Origin: Mycobacterium lentiflavum
GTDB lineage: Bacteria > Actinomycetota > Actinomycetes > Mycobacteriales > Mycobacteriaceae
NCBI RefSeq assembly: GCF_022374895.2
Contig: NZ_CP092423.2
Span: forward strand, 4,464,001-4,528,000
Reading direction: 5' to 3'
Length of the DNA stretch: 64,000 nt
Below the pieces are notes generated by a model that saw only the letters and a program-made list of their open reading frames with translations, searched no databases and was not told the origin of the DNA. Position 1 is the stretch's first letter. Each line of letters opens with the position of its first letter. Of the stretch, positions 10,078 to 18,249 are shown piece after piece. The position numbers and the translations under genes are program-made.

Positions 10078-10683
10078 TCAGTTTGGTTGTGCCGCACGCC
10101 GATTCGGATCCAGCACGTCGACCCCGTCACTCTGCCACGCCTGCCGCATGGCCTCGGCGCCTTTGAGCCGTACCCAAGCCGCCTCGGTCGCGGTGATCGG
10201 CGTCGCCGCGAGAAACGTCACCGGGTCGCGCGGCGGCTCCAGCGGTAGATCCGCAATGTCGCTGCGGCCCAACAGAACAGCCGTGAAGGGAACCCGCCGC
10301 GACGGCAATGACCACAGCGGCGAACCGAGATCGATCAGCGCATCAGCGACGAGCACCACGCCGTCGACGGCGGGCGAGGCCGCCAGTATCGCCAGGCTGC
10401 GGGCAATTCCAGTGGCCGGCCCCGGATCCCGCAGACAGAGCACGATCTCGGCGCGCGGGCCGCGCTGCGGGTCGACGACGATTTCGGTGGGATCGCCCAT
10501 CGGGTGGCGCGAGCATCCCAGCGACACGTACTGCACCAAGCCGTCTTTCGCGCGGAACCGCAGCACCTCCGTCGGCTCGGCACCCAGGAACGTCACGCTC
10601 GCCGAGTCCGGCTCACCCCACCGTCCCGCCTTGGCGAAGTGATCGCACAGGTGAGCCCGTACCTGGTCCAGAATCTGGGTCAC
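10078..10683 (-). CDS. Suppressor-of-fused (SUFU) domain protein
   Basis: This 201-residue cytoplasmic protein resembles bacterial SUFU-domain proteins. Visible stretches are GRWGEPDSASVTFLG, LRFRAKDGLVQYVSLGCSRHPM, DLGSPLWSLP and AAWVRLKGAEAM. The biochemical role of this family in bacteria is not established. The GTG start overlaps the sugC stop as GTGA, so it is the last, translationally coupled gene of the trehalose importer operon. A longer upstream open frame (to 10872) overlaps sugC and is not used. I do not recall an annotated gene at this place in H37Rv. Confidence 0.85.
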   Translation of the reverse strand: MTQILDQVRAHLCDHFAKAGRWGEPDSASVTFLGAEPTEVLRFRAKDGLVQYVSLGCSRHPMGDPTEIVVDPQRGPRAEIVLCLRDPGPATGIARSLAILAASPAVDGVVLVADALIDLGSPLWSLPSRRVPFTAVLLGRSDIADLPLEPPRDPVTFLAATPITATEAAWVRLKGAEAMRQAWQSDGVDVLDPNRRAAQPN

Positions 10684-11861
10684 GTGGCGGGCACGGTCAG
10701 GTTCGCGCCGGAATCGGCGTCGAACACGGCGAGTTTCGCGGTGTCGAAGGCCAATTCGAACGTCTGGCCGATGACGGCCTTGGACTCGGCGGGAACCCTT
10801 GCCACGAACTGGTTTTCGACGACCTTCGACTCGGCGGCCAGCTCGTCGAGCTGCGCCGAATGCACGTCGCATCCGGTGGTGGTGAAGTACACATACTTGT
10901 CGGCGCCCAGCGATTCGACCAGATCCACCTTTGCCTCGAAGGTCGTCGCCGTGATGCGCTGGTAGCCGTCGATCAACGTGGCGTCCAGCAGGTGCTCGGG
11001 CCGCACCCCCACGATGACACCGCCAGGTTTGGGGTCCGGTTTCGGGTGCCCGGCAATCACATCCTGGACCTCCGGAGCCAGCACCACGTCACCGAAGGGC
11101 AAGGTCAGTCCGGACGACGTCAGCGTGGCGGGAAAGAAGTTCATCGGCGGCGAGCCGATGAAGCCGGCGACGAACAGATTCGCGGGACGCTCGTAGAGCT
11201 CCTCGGGCGTGCCGACCTGCTGGGCGACACCGCTGTGCATCACCACCACGCGATCTCCCAACGTCATCGCCTCAGTCTGGTCGTGGGTGACATAGACGGT
11301 GGTGGTGCCCAGCCGGCGCTGCAGCCGGGCGATCTCGCCGCGCATCTGCACCCGCAGCTTGGCGTCGAGGTTGGACAACGGCTCGTCCATCAAGAAGGCC
11401 TTCGGCTGGCGCACGATGGCCCGACCCATCGCGACGCGCTGCCGTTGCCCACCCGACAACTGGGACGGCTTGCGATCCAGAAGTTCGCTCAGGTCAAGGG
11501 TTTTCGCTGTTTCCTCGACCTTCTGCGCGATGTCGGCCTTTTTCATCTTCGCCAGGGTCAGCGGGAAGGCAATGTTCTGGCGAACCGTCATGTGCGGATA
11601 CAGCGCGTAGGACTGGAACACCATCGCGATGTCGCGGTCCTTCGGCGCCTTCTCGTTGACGCGTTCGCCGCCGATGCGCAGCTCGCCCGACGAGATATCT
11701 TCAAGACCGGCAATCATATTCAGCGTGGTGGTCTTGCCACAGCCGGACGGCCCGACCAGGATCAGGAATTCGCCGTCGGCGATGGTGAGACTCAGATCGG
11801 CCACCGCGGTGTGCCCGTCCGGGTAACTCTTGTTGACGTGCTCCAGCACGATCTCGGCCAT
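10680..11861 (-). CDS. sugC: Trehalose importer ATP-binding subunit SugC
   Basis: This is the ATPase of the LpqY-SugABC importer that recycles trehalose released during mycolate transfer. It has 393 residues with Walker A GPSGCGKTT, Q-loop FQSYALYPHM, signature LSGGQRQRVAMGRA, Walker B AFLMDEPLSNLD and the switch His in VYVTHDQTEA. An MalK-type C-terminal regulatory region follows (GVRPEHLL). It lies 4 bases after sugB and overlaps the following SUFU gene. It corresponds to Rv1238. Confidence 0.97.
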   Translation of the reverse strand: MAEIVLEHVNKSYPDGHTAVADLSLTIADGEFLILVGPSGCGKTTTLNMIAGLEDISSGELRIGGERVNEKAPKDRDIAMVFQSYALYPHMTVRQNIAFPLTLAKMKKADIAQKVEETAKTLDLSELLDRKPSQLSGGQRQRVAMGRAIVRQPKAFLMDEPLSNLDAKLRVQMRGEIARLQRRLGTTTVYVTHDQTEAMTLGDRVVVMHSGVAQQVGTPEELYERPANLFVAGFIGSPPMNFFPATLTSSGLTLPFGDVVLAPEVQDVIAGHPKPDPKPGGVIVGVRPEHLLDATLIDGYQRITATTFEAKVDLVESLGADKYVYFTTTGCDVHSAQLDELAAESKVVENQFVARVPAESKAVIGQTFELAFDTAKLAVFDADSGANLTVPAT

Positions 11862-11865
11862 CGCG

Positions 11866-12705
11866 TTATCCCTTCACGGCGCCTGAGGTCAACCCGGCGA
11901 CAATCCGTCGTTGGAAGATTAGAACAAACACGATGATCGGCACCGTAATCACGATGGCACCGGCCGCGATTGATCCGGTTGGTTCCTCGAATTGGGAGCT
12001 GCCGGGGAAATTCGCGATCGCCACCGGTGCGGTGATCGCCGCCTTGGTGGCGGTCAGCGACAACGCCAGCAACAGGTCGTTCCAGGCGAAGATGAAGACC
12101 AGAATCGCCGCGGTCACCAGCCCGGGTGCGGTCAGCGGGACGATGATCTTGCGCAAGACCTGGCCCGGCGTGGCACCGTCCATCTTGGCCGCCTTCTCCA
12201 GATCCCACGGGATCTCGCGGAAGAAGGCCGACAGGGTGTAGATGGAAAGCGGTAACGCGAAGGTGATGTAGGGCAGAATCAGTCCCGGCCAGGTGTCGAA
12301 AAGCCCTACCCAGCGCTCGATTTCGAACAGCGGCGTGACCAACGAGATGGCCGGGAACATCGTGATCAGCAAGGTGGAGCCGATCAGCAGCCGCTTGCCG
12401 GGAAAGTTCAGCCGGGCGATCGCATAGGCCGCCATCGCACCCAGCAACACCGCGATCGCCGTGGCGATCAACGCGATTCCGATCGAGTTGACCAGCGCCG
12501 AGGTGAAGACGTCGCCGCGAAAGATTCCGCGATAGTTCTCCAGCGTCACCGACGACGGAATCAGCTTGCCGTCCCGGACAGTCGACGTCGGCTTCAGGGA
12601 CAGGCTGAGAATCCAGAGCACCGGCACCAGCGCGTACACCACGACCACCATATTGATCACGACCCACATCGCGGTGCGCCGCGCGCCCGCCGACTCAGCG
12701 CCCAT
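11866..12705 (-). CDS. sugB: Trehalose importer permease SugB
   Basis: This inner-membrane permease of the trehalose ABC importer has 279 residues from ATG 12705. It has about six hydrophobic segments, and the EAA coupling loop is seen as DLEKAAKMDGATPGQVLRKI before a long conserved C-terminus. GTG 12717 is an alternative start 12 bases upstream; ATG 12705 has GTGAGG close by and gives an N-terminus (MGAES..ARR) like that of Rv1237. The start lies inside the end of sugA, so the two are coupled. Confidence 0.94.
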   Translation of the reverse strand: MGAESAGARRTAMWVVINMVVVVYALVPVLWILSLSLKPTSTVRDGKLIPSSVTLENYRGIFRGDVFTSALVNSIGIALIATAIAVLLGAMAAYAIARLNFPGKRLLIGSTLLITMFPAISLVTPLFEIERWVGLFDTWPGLILPYITFALPLSIYTLSAFFREIPWDLEKAAKMDGATPGQVLRKIIVPLTAPGLVTAAILVFIFAWNDLLLALSLTATKAAITAPVAIANFPGSSQFEEPTGSIAAGAIVITVPIIVFVLIFQRRIVAGLTSGAVKG

Positions 12706-13591
12706 CGACCTCACCACCCGGAGTCGCGGCGCCGAACACCTTGATAAAGATCAGCGCGATGACGCCGACGCAGACGAAGATCAGCACGCTGATCGCCGAG
12801 CCGAGGCCGACGTCGAAGCCCTCAAACAGGTTGTCGTAACCCAGGATTGACACCGAACCGGTGTTGTTGTTGCCCTCGGTCAGCACGTAGATGTTGTCGA
12901 AGATACGAAAGGCGTCCAGGGTCCGGAACAGCAGCGCGACCACGACCGCCGGTTTCATGATCGGCAGCATGATCCTGGTCAGCCGCCGCCAGGCGCCGGC
13001 GCCGTCGACCTGCCCGGCCTTCAGCAAATCCTCTGGCACCAGCGCCAGCCCGGCCAGCAGCAGCAGCGACATGAACGGCGTCGTCTTCCAGACCTCGGCG
13101 ATCACGACGATGCCCAGCGAAGGGATTTGCTGGGTCAGCGGCGCGCTGCCATGCGGTAGCAAGTCGGCCAGATAGCCGGTGCCCGGCGTCCAGGCGTAGT
13201 ACCAGCTGTAGGCGGCGACCACGGTCACGATGCCGTACGGCACCAGCACCGCGGTGCGAACGACGCCCCTGCCGATCAGGGTGTGATGCATCACCAGCGC
13301 AAGCGCCAGGCCGAGCACGAACTCGAGCGACACCGACACCACCGTGATCGCCAGCGTCACCGCCAGCGCCGTCCACCAATACCGGTCGGTGAGGATCGTC
13401 TGGTAGTTGCCCAATCCGATGAACCTGGTGTCGTTCGGGGTGGCCAGATTGTTGTGCTGCAGGCTCAGCCAGACCGCGTAACCGATCGGGTAGGCCGTCA
13501 CCGCCAGCATCAGCGTCGCCGCGGGCGCAACGAGCATCAAGGCCAGTCGCTGCTCGGGTGGGCGATTCCAAAGTCGGGGCACCTGATTCAC
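12695..13591 (-). CDS. sugA: Trehalose importer permease SugA
   Basis: This is the second membrane permease of LpqY-SugABC, 298 residues with about six transmembrane segments beginning at LALMLVAPAATLMLAVTAY. The EAA-type loop is LLKAGQVDGAGAWRRLTRIM. The GTG start overlaps the lpqY stop (GTGA). The C-terminal end overlaps the start of sugB. It corresponds to Rv1236. The heteromeric SugA-SugB pair forms the membrane channel to which SugC binds. Confidence 0.95.
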   Translation of the reverse strand: MNQVPRLWNRPPEQRLALMLVAPAATLMLAVTAYPIGYAVWLSLQHNNLATPNDTRFIGLGNYQTILTDRYWWTALAVTLAITVVSVSLEFVLGLALALVMHHTLIGRGVVRTAVLVPYGIVTVVAAYSWYYAWTPGTGYLADLLPHGSAPLTQQIPSLGIVVIAEVWKTTPFMSLLLLAGLALVPEDLLKAGQVDGAGAWRRLTRIMLPIMKPAVVVALLFRTLDAFRIFDNIYVLTEGNNNTGSVSILGYDNLFEGFDVGLGSAISVLIFVCVGVIALIFIKVFGAATPGGEVDGR

Positions 13592-15000
13592 GGCAACAGG
13601 CCCTTACCGTCGATCGCCTTGCGCACCTGGATGGCGAGCTCGTCGGCGGTGCGCTCCGGGTCGATCTCGGTGATCGGGCTCAGCGCCGCCGCCAGCCGGA
13701 TGGACACCGCCTGGTAGGCCGGCGTCGCGGGGCGCACCGCGGCGTCGGTCAATTGCTGGCGAATGATCGCGTACATCGGGTATTTGGTCTGGAATTGCGG
13801 ATCGGTGTACACCGATGTCCGCACGGCCGGCAGGCCGCCGCTGATCGAAATGTACTTCTGGTTCTGCAGGTTGCGCAGGCACCGGATCGCCTCGAAGGCC
13901 TCGGCCTTGTGCCGGGTGGTGCTGGCCACCGCCAGGTTCAGCCCGCCGATCGTCACCTTGGCCGGCCGGCCCGCCGCCACACCGGGGTAGGGCGCGAAGC
14001 CGAACACCTTTTGGCTGGCCTGATACGCGATCTGGTATTGCTCGTCGCTGGGCACGAAAGTGCCGAACTGGTTGATGCTGCCGGCCAGCGCAGGATTCTG
14101 GTTGAGCGGAAGGAAGTTCACGCCGCCCTTGACCGCGTTCTCCAGCATCGACGCCATGACGTAGGGCCAGTTGACTTCCAACGCGGCGTTGCCCTGTTCG
14201 AGCGCCAGCCGCGCCGTGCTTGCGTCGGTACGATTGATCGACGGGTCGGCTCCCGGCGCGGTGGCCACCGCCTTGAGGATGCGCAGCGCGCCGACGGTGG
14301 CGGCGCGGTGTGCCGGGGTGTCAGTCAGGGTCACCTGCCGACCGTCGTCGGAGAGCACCTGCCCGCCGCCGCTGACCAGCAGCGTGTTGAACCACACCAC
14401 CAGGCCCTCGTCCTGGTGGGCCTGCACGGCGATCCAGCTGGGTAACCCGGCAGCGTGCAATCGGGTCGCCTCGGCGACCATGTCGTTCCAATCGCGCGGT
14501 GGTTGATGCACCAAATCTGGTCGATACCATAACAATTGGGTGTTGGTCGTGATGGGCGCGGCGTACAGCCGGTGTTTCCAGCCAGCCGTGGCGAGCGGGC
14601 CCGGCAGCGTGTCGACGGTCGCGTCGGCCTCGGCCCGACCGGCCGGGTCCTCGGACAGCGGCAGCACCCAGCCCGCTTCGGCGAACTCCGCGGTCCAGAT
14701 CACGTCCAGCGACATCACGTCCATCGTGCGGTCATGGCCGGCCAGCCGTCGGGCGTATTGCAACCGTTGCGCGCCAGGGGCTCTGGGGAGGCTGATGTGC
14801 GAAACGGTGTACCGGCCGCCGGCCTCCTGGCTGCAGCGCCGCGCGACTTCGTCGAACGTCGCGCCGTCGGCGGCCGGGGTGTAGAAGGTGACCACCAGGC
14901 CGCCGTGGCCGGACCCGCAGGCGGGCAACAGCGACACGGTCAGTGTCGCCAGCACGATTGCGCTCCATCGGCGCACCCGCCCGTGGCGACTCACCAGCAA
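13588..15000 (-). CDS. lpqY: Trehalose-binding lipoprotein LpqY
   Basis: This is the extracytoplasmic substrate-binding lipoprotein of the trehalose importer, 470 residues. The signal peptide ends in lipobox LLPAC with Cys28 as the lipidated residue. Conserved segments include DVIWTAEFAEAGWVLPLSED, TNTQLLWYRPDLV and AALEVNWPYVMASMLENA. The TTG start at 15000 gives an N-terminus like that of Rv1235; GTG 14994 is possible and neither has a strong ribosome site. It begins 12 bases after the preceding gene, so the operon probably includes that gene. Confidence 0.95.
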   Translation of the reverse strand: MLVSRHGRVRRWSAIVLATLTVSLLPACGSGHGGLVVTFYTPAADGATFDEVARRCSQEAGGRYTVSHISLPRAPGAQRLQYARRLAGHDRTMDVMSLDVIWTAEFAEAGWVLPLSEDPAGRAEADATVDTLPGPLATAGWKHRLYAAPITTNTQLLWYRPDLVHQPPRDWNDMVAEATRLHAAGLPSWIAVQAHQDEGLVVWFNTLLVSGGGQVLSDDGRQVTLTDTPAHRAATVGALRILKAVATAPGADPSINRTDASTARLALEQGNAALEVNWPYVMASMLENAVKGGVNFLPLNQNPALAGSINQFGTFVPSDEQYQIAYQASQKVFGFAPYPGVAAGRPAKVTIGGLNLAVASTTRHKAEAFEAIRCLRNLQNQKYISISGGLPAVRTSVYTDPQFQTKYPMYAIIRQQLTDAAVRPATPAYQAVSIRLAAALSPITEIDPERTADELAIQVRKAIDGKGLLP

Positions 15001-15012
15001 GTTATCCGACCG

Positions 15013-15540
15013 TCAAATCGCCAGTCGGGCAAGCAAATCCCGGGCCCGCTCGGCGTTCTGCGGATCACAGAGTACGTCGTAGCGGCCGGCGACCAATTGC
15101 ATCGTCGAACTGAAATCCCTGGTGCCACGGGCCATTGCGTACGGAACAGCGGAAGTGATCAAACCGAAGAACACCCCGGCGACCAAACCCGTCGCCAGCG
15201 CGCCCCACGGGTTGGGGCTGAAGAAGCCGAGCACCAACCCGATGAACAGCCCGAGCCAGGCCCCGCTGAGCACACCACCACCGAGCACCTTGGGCCACGA
15301 AAGGCGGCCGGTGACCCGCTCGACCTGCATCAGGTCCACGCCGACGATGGTCACCTGCTGCACCGGGAACTGCTGCTCGGACAGGTAGTCGACGGCGCGC
15401 TGCGCCTCGGCATAGGTGGGATAGGAGCCCACCGGCCAGCCCTTGGGGGGAGTCGGCAGCTGCGGCACACTGCGCCGGCCCGCGGCCGCGCCAGTGGGCG
15501 TTGCACCAGGGACTTGGCCAGGCTGGAAAGGACTAGTCAT
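15013..15540 (-). CDS. YflT-like general-stress domain membrane protein (Rv1234-like)
   Basis: This 175-residue protein has a Pro/Gly-rich N-terminus and then a domain resembling general stress protein YflT/17M (GSYPTYAEAQRAVDYLSEQQ). A central Gly-rich pair of membrane segments follows (GGGVLSGAWLGLFIGLVLGF and ALATGLVAGVFFGLITSAVP). The C-terminal tail YDVLCDPQNAERARDLLARL is soluble. It is the first gene of the reverse-strand operon leading into lpqY-sugABC and corresponds to Rv1234. The function is unknown. Confidence 0.85.
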   Translation of the reverse strand: MTSPFQPGQVPGATPTGAAAGRRSVPQLPTPPKGWPVGSYPTYAEAQRAVDYLSEQQFPVQQVTIVGVDLMQVERVTGRLSWPKVLGGGVLSGAWLGLFIGLVLGFFSPNPWGALATGLVAGVFFGLITSAVPYAMARGTRDFSSTMQLVAGRYDVLCDPQNAERARDLLARLAI

Positions 15541-15626
15541 TGCGGCTCATTCTCCTACGCCGGGGCGGTAGTTTCACCTCGGCCCTCACACCCTATCGAG
15601 GCAGCCTGCACGCTAGGTTGAACACC

Positions 15627-16190
15627 ATGACAGCTCCGGGCGGTGCCAGCGGAGAAGACGCCGCAAATCCGCACGCGGCGGGCGGGCAGCGTCCTGACCA
15701 GCCGGGATGGGCAGCACCCTGGAATCCCCCGGGCGCACCGCCACCAGCGAACTATCCGCCGCCGCCCTACCCCCCGCCCGGCTACATCCTCGACTACCCG
15801 CAGTTCACCCCGCCGTTCGGCTACCAGCAGCCGCCCGGCGCGCCGTCCTACCCGCCCGGCCCCGCGCAATTCGGCGCCCCACCACCCGGGTACGGTCCGT
15901 ATCCCGGCGGCTATTACCCGGCGCCGGATCATCCGGGCGACTACTGGTCGCACGAGGGCGTCCAGTCCGGTACGAACGGGATGGCGATCGCGGCGCTGAT
16001 CACGTCGTTTACCGGCTTGTTCTGCTGCGTTGGCGGGATCGTGGCGATCGTGCTCGGCACGATTGCGCTCGACCAGATCAAGCGGACCCGCCAAGACGGC
16101 TACGGCATGGCCGTCGCCGGCATCGTGATCGGCATCGCCACCCTGGTCGTGGCGCTGATCGTGATGATTTTCGCGGTGCATTCCCATTAG
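15627..16190 (+). CDS. Pro-rich DUF4190-type membrane protein (Rv1233c-like)
   Basis: This 187-residue protein has roughly 110 residues of Pro/Gly/Tyr-rich sequence (PPPPYPPPGY type). It is followed by two hydrophobic segments, MAIAALITSFTGLFCCVGGI and MAVAGIVIGIATLVVALIV, separated by the short loop GTIALDQIKRTRQDGYG. This arrangement is typical of actinobacterial DUF4190 proteins. ATG 15627 is preferred over the longer open frame from 15540, which overlaps the divergent gene. The function is unknown. Confidence 0.85.
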   Translation: MTAPGGASGEDAANPHAAGGQRPDQPGWAAPWNPPGAPPPANYPPPPYPPPGYILDYPQFTPPFGYQQPPGAPSYPPGPAQFGAPPPGYGPYPGGYYPAPDHPGDYWSHEGVQSGTNGMAIAALITSFTGLFCCVGGIVAIVLGTIALDQIKRTRQDGYGMAVAGIVIGIATLVVALIVMIFAVHSH

Positions 16191-16249
16191 CAGGGCTCGC
16201 CAGAGCCGGTTCACTGCCATCGCGCGACTGGCTGCCTAGGCTCTCTCCC

Positions 16250-17560
16250 ATGGCATCGGTCAACAGGGTGTACGTGGCGCGGCTGGCGCGGATGTTGGTG
16301 TTGGGCCCGATGGGCGAAAACTTCGGCCGCATCCGCGATGTCGTGATCAGCATCAGCATCGTCCGCCAGCAGCCGCGCGTGCTCGGCCTGGTCGTGGATC
16401 TGGCCACCCGCCGCAGCATCTTCATCCCGATTCTGCGCGTCGCCGCGATCGAGCCGCACGCCGTGACCCTGAACACCGGCAGCGTGTCCCTGCGCCACTT
16501 CGAGCAGCGTCCGGGCGAGGTGCTGGCGATCGGTCAGATCCTCGACACTCCCGTCACGGTCAACGACCCCGAACTGCCGGAATTGGTCGGGCGCGACGTC
16601 GTGATCACCGACTTGGGCATCGAGCAGTCCCGGACCCGCGATTGGCTGGTGACCAGAATCGCGGTGCGAAGCCAGCGACGGCTCGGCCGGCGTGGACCGG
16701 CACACGTCGTCGACTGGCAAAGCGTGCACGGATTGACACCGTCGGCGTTGGCGATGCCGGGTCAGGCGGTGGCGCAACTGCTCAACCAGTTCGAGGGACG
16801 CCGCGCGGTCGACGTGGCCGACGCCATCCGCGGGCTGCCGGTCAAACGGCGCACCGAGGTGTTCCAGGCCCTCACCGACGAGCGGTTGGCCGACATCCTG
16901 CAGGAGTTGCCCGAGTCGGAGCAGGCGGACGCGCTGTCGCACCTGGGCACCGAACGCGCGGCCGACGTGCTCGAGGAGATGGATCCCGACGACGCCGCCG
17001 ACCTGCTCGGCGAGCTGAATCCGACGGATGCCGAGCTGCTGCTGGCCCGGATGGACCCCGACGAATCCGCCCCGGTGCGAAGGCTTTTGAAACACTCGCC
17101 CGACACCGCTGGTGGGTTGATGACGTCGGATCCGGTGGTGCTGACCGCCGACACCACGGTGGCCGAGGCGCTGGCCCTGGTCCGCGATCCCGACCTCACC
17201 CCCGCGCTGTCCTCGATGGTGTTCGTGACGCGCCCACCGACTGCCACGCCCACCGGGAAGTACCTGGGCTGCGTCCCGCTGCAGAAGCTGCTTCGCGAAC
17301 CGCCGAGCGAGCTGGTCGGCGGAATCGTCGACAGTGATCTGCTCACCCTGACCCCGGAGACCACACTGGCCTCCGTGACCCGCTACTTCGCCGCCTACAA
17401 CCTGGTGTGTGGACCCGTGGTCGACGACCAACGCCACCTGCTGGGGGCGGTCACCGTCGACGACCTGCTCGATCACCTGCTGCCGCACGACTGGCGCGCG
17501 CAAGCCCACGAGTTGACCGCCGCCGTCCGCGGCGCCGAAGCAACCGAGGGGGCCTCGTGA
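16250..17560 (+). CDS. MgtE N-domain / CBS-domain protein without transporter domain (Rv1232c-like)
   Basis: This 436-residue protein contains an N-terminal PRC-barrel-like part (LGPMGENFGRIRDVVISI). An MgtE-type helical repeat domain follows around residues 175-285, with LPVKRRTEVFQALTDERLAD and LEEMDPDDAADLLGELNPTD. A CBS pair follows (GGLMTSDPVVLTADTTVAEA, PVVDDQRHLLGAVTVDDLLD). The MgtE membrane domain is absent, so it is more likely a regulatory or cation-sensing protein than a transporter. Its stop overlaps the next start (GTGA). It corresponds to Rv1232c. Confidence 0.88.
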   Translation: MASVNRVYVARLARMLVLGPMGENFGRIRDVVISISIVRQQPRVLGLVVDLATRRSIFIPILRVAAIEPHAVTLNTGSVSLRHFEQRPGEVLAIGQILDTPVTVNDPELPELVGRDVVITDLGIEQSRTRDWLVTRIAVRSQRRLGRRGPAHVVDWQSVHGLTPSALAMPGQAVAQLLNQFEGRRAVDVADAIRGLPVKRRTEVFQALTDERLADILQELPESEQADALSHLGTERAADVLEEMDPDDAADLLGELNPTDAELLLARMDPDESAPVRRLLKHSPDTAGGLMTSDPVVLTADTTVAEALALVRDPDLTPALSSMVFVTRPPTATPTGKYLGCVPLQKLLREPPSELVGGIVDSDLLTLTPETTLASVTRYFAAYNLVCGPVVDDQRHLLGAVTVDDLLDHLLPHDWRAQAHELTAAVRGAEATEGAS

Positions 17561-18066
17561 GCAAGTCGGCGCCGGTACGGCGGCTGTACACCCCGCGGAC
17601 GTCGCGCGGGCTCTCACTGCGCGTGGATCCCGAGGCGGTGGGACAGAGCACCGAGGCCATCGCGCGCTTCTTCGGCACCGGCCGCTACCTGCTGATCCAG
17701 ACCCTCATCGTGATCGTGTGGATCGCGATCAACCTGGCCGCGGTGAGTTTGCGCTTCGACCCGTACCCGTTCATCCTGCTGAACCTGGCCTTCTCCACCC
17801 AGGCCGCCTACGCCGCACCGCTGATCCTGCTGGCCCAGAACCGTCAGGAGAACCGGGACCGGGTGGCCCTCGACGAGGATCGGCGCCGCGCCGCCCAGAC
17901 CAAGGCCGACACCGAATACCTGTCGCGCGAGCTGGCCGCCCTGCGGCTGGCGATCGGGGAGGTGGTGACCCGCGAATACCTGCGCGATGAGCTGGATGAA
18001 CTACGCGCCCTGCTGGCCGGACGGGACGCGCAGATCCCGGCCGAGGAGCCCCCCACGCGCCGGTGA
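17557..18066 (+). CDS. DUF1003 membrane protein (Rv1231c-like)
   Basis: This 169-residue DUF1003-family protein has two membrane segments (LLIQTLIVIVWIAINLAAVS and PFILLNLAFSTQAAYAAPLI). The conserved ILLAQNRQENRDRV follows, then a charged, probably helical C-terminal region (YLSRELAALRLAIGE). Its GTG start overlaps the stop of the MgtE-N/CBS gene, so the two are translationally coupled and probably act together. The family function is unknown. Confidence 0.9.
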   Translation: MSKSAPVRRLYTPRTSRGLSLRVDPEAVGQSTEAIARFFGTGRYLLIQTLIVIVWIAINLAAVSLRFDPYPFILLNLAFSTQAAYAAPLILLAQNRQENRDRVALDEDRRRAAQTKADTEYLSRELAALRLAIGEVVTREYLRDELDELRALLAGRDAQIPAEEPPTRR

Positions 18067-18169
18067 TCACCTGGTCCGAACCAGGCACGAACCAAATCCG
18101 GACCACTAAGAGATCCCCTTGAATACCGAATCCACCATTGCGCCACTCCCGTCACAAGAGTTATGTATG

Positions 18170-18183
18170 GTGATCTAGTTCAC
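18170..18183. promoter_or_regulatory. CRP-like site upstream of the lytic transglycosylase
   Basis: GTGATCTAGTTCAC matches the mycobacterial cAMP-receptor (Rv3676) consensus GTGA-N6-TCAC. It lies 66 bases before the GTG of the next gene in an otherwise gene-free 183-base gap. From memory, Rv1230c has appeared on lists of predicted CRP targets in M. tuberculosis. Binding is inferred. Confidence 0.6.
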
Positions 18184-18249
18184 GAGGCTAAGAACAGGTT
18201 TCCGGCAGCTCACAGGGTCTCCGGCGACCCACGTATCTAGGACGGTGGA

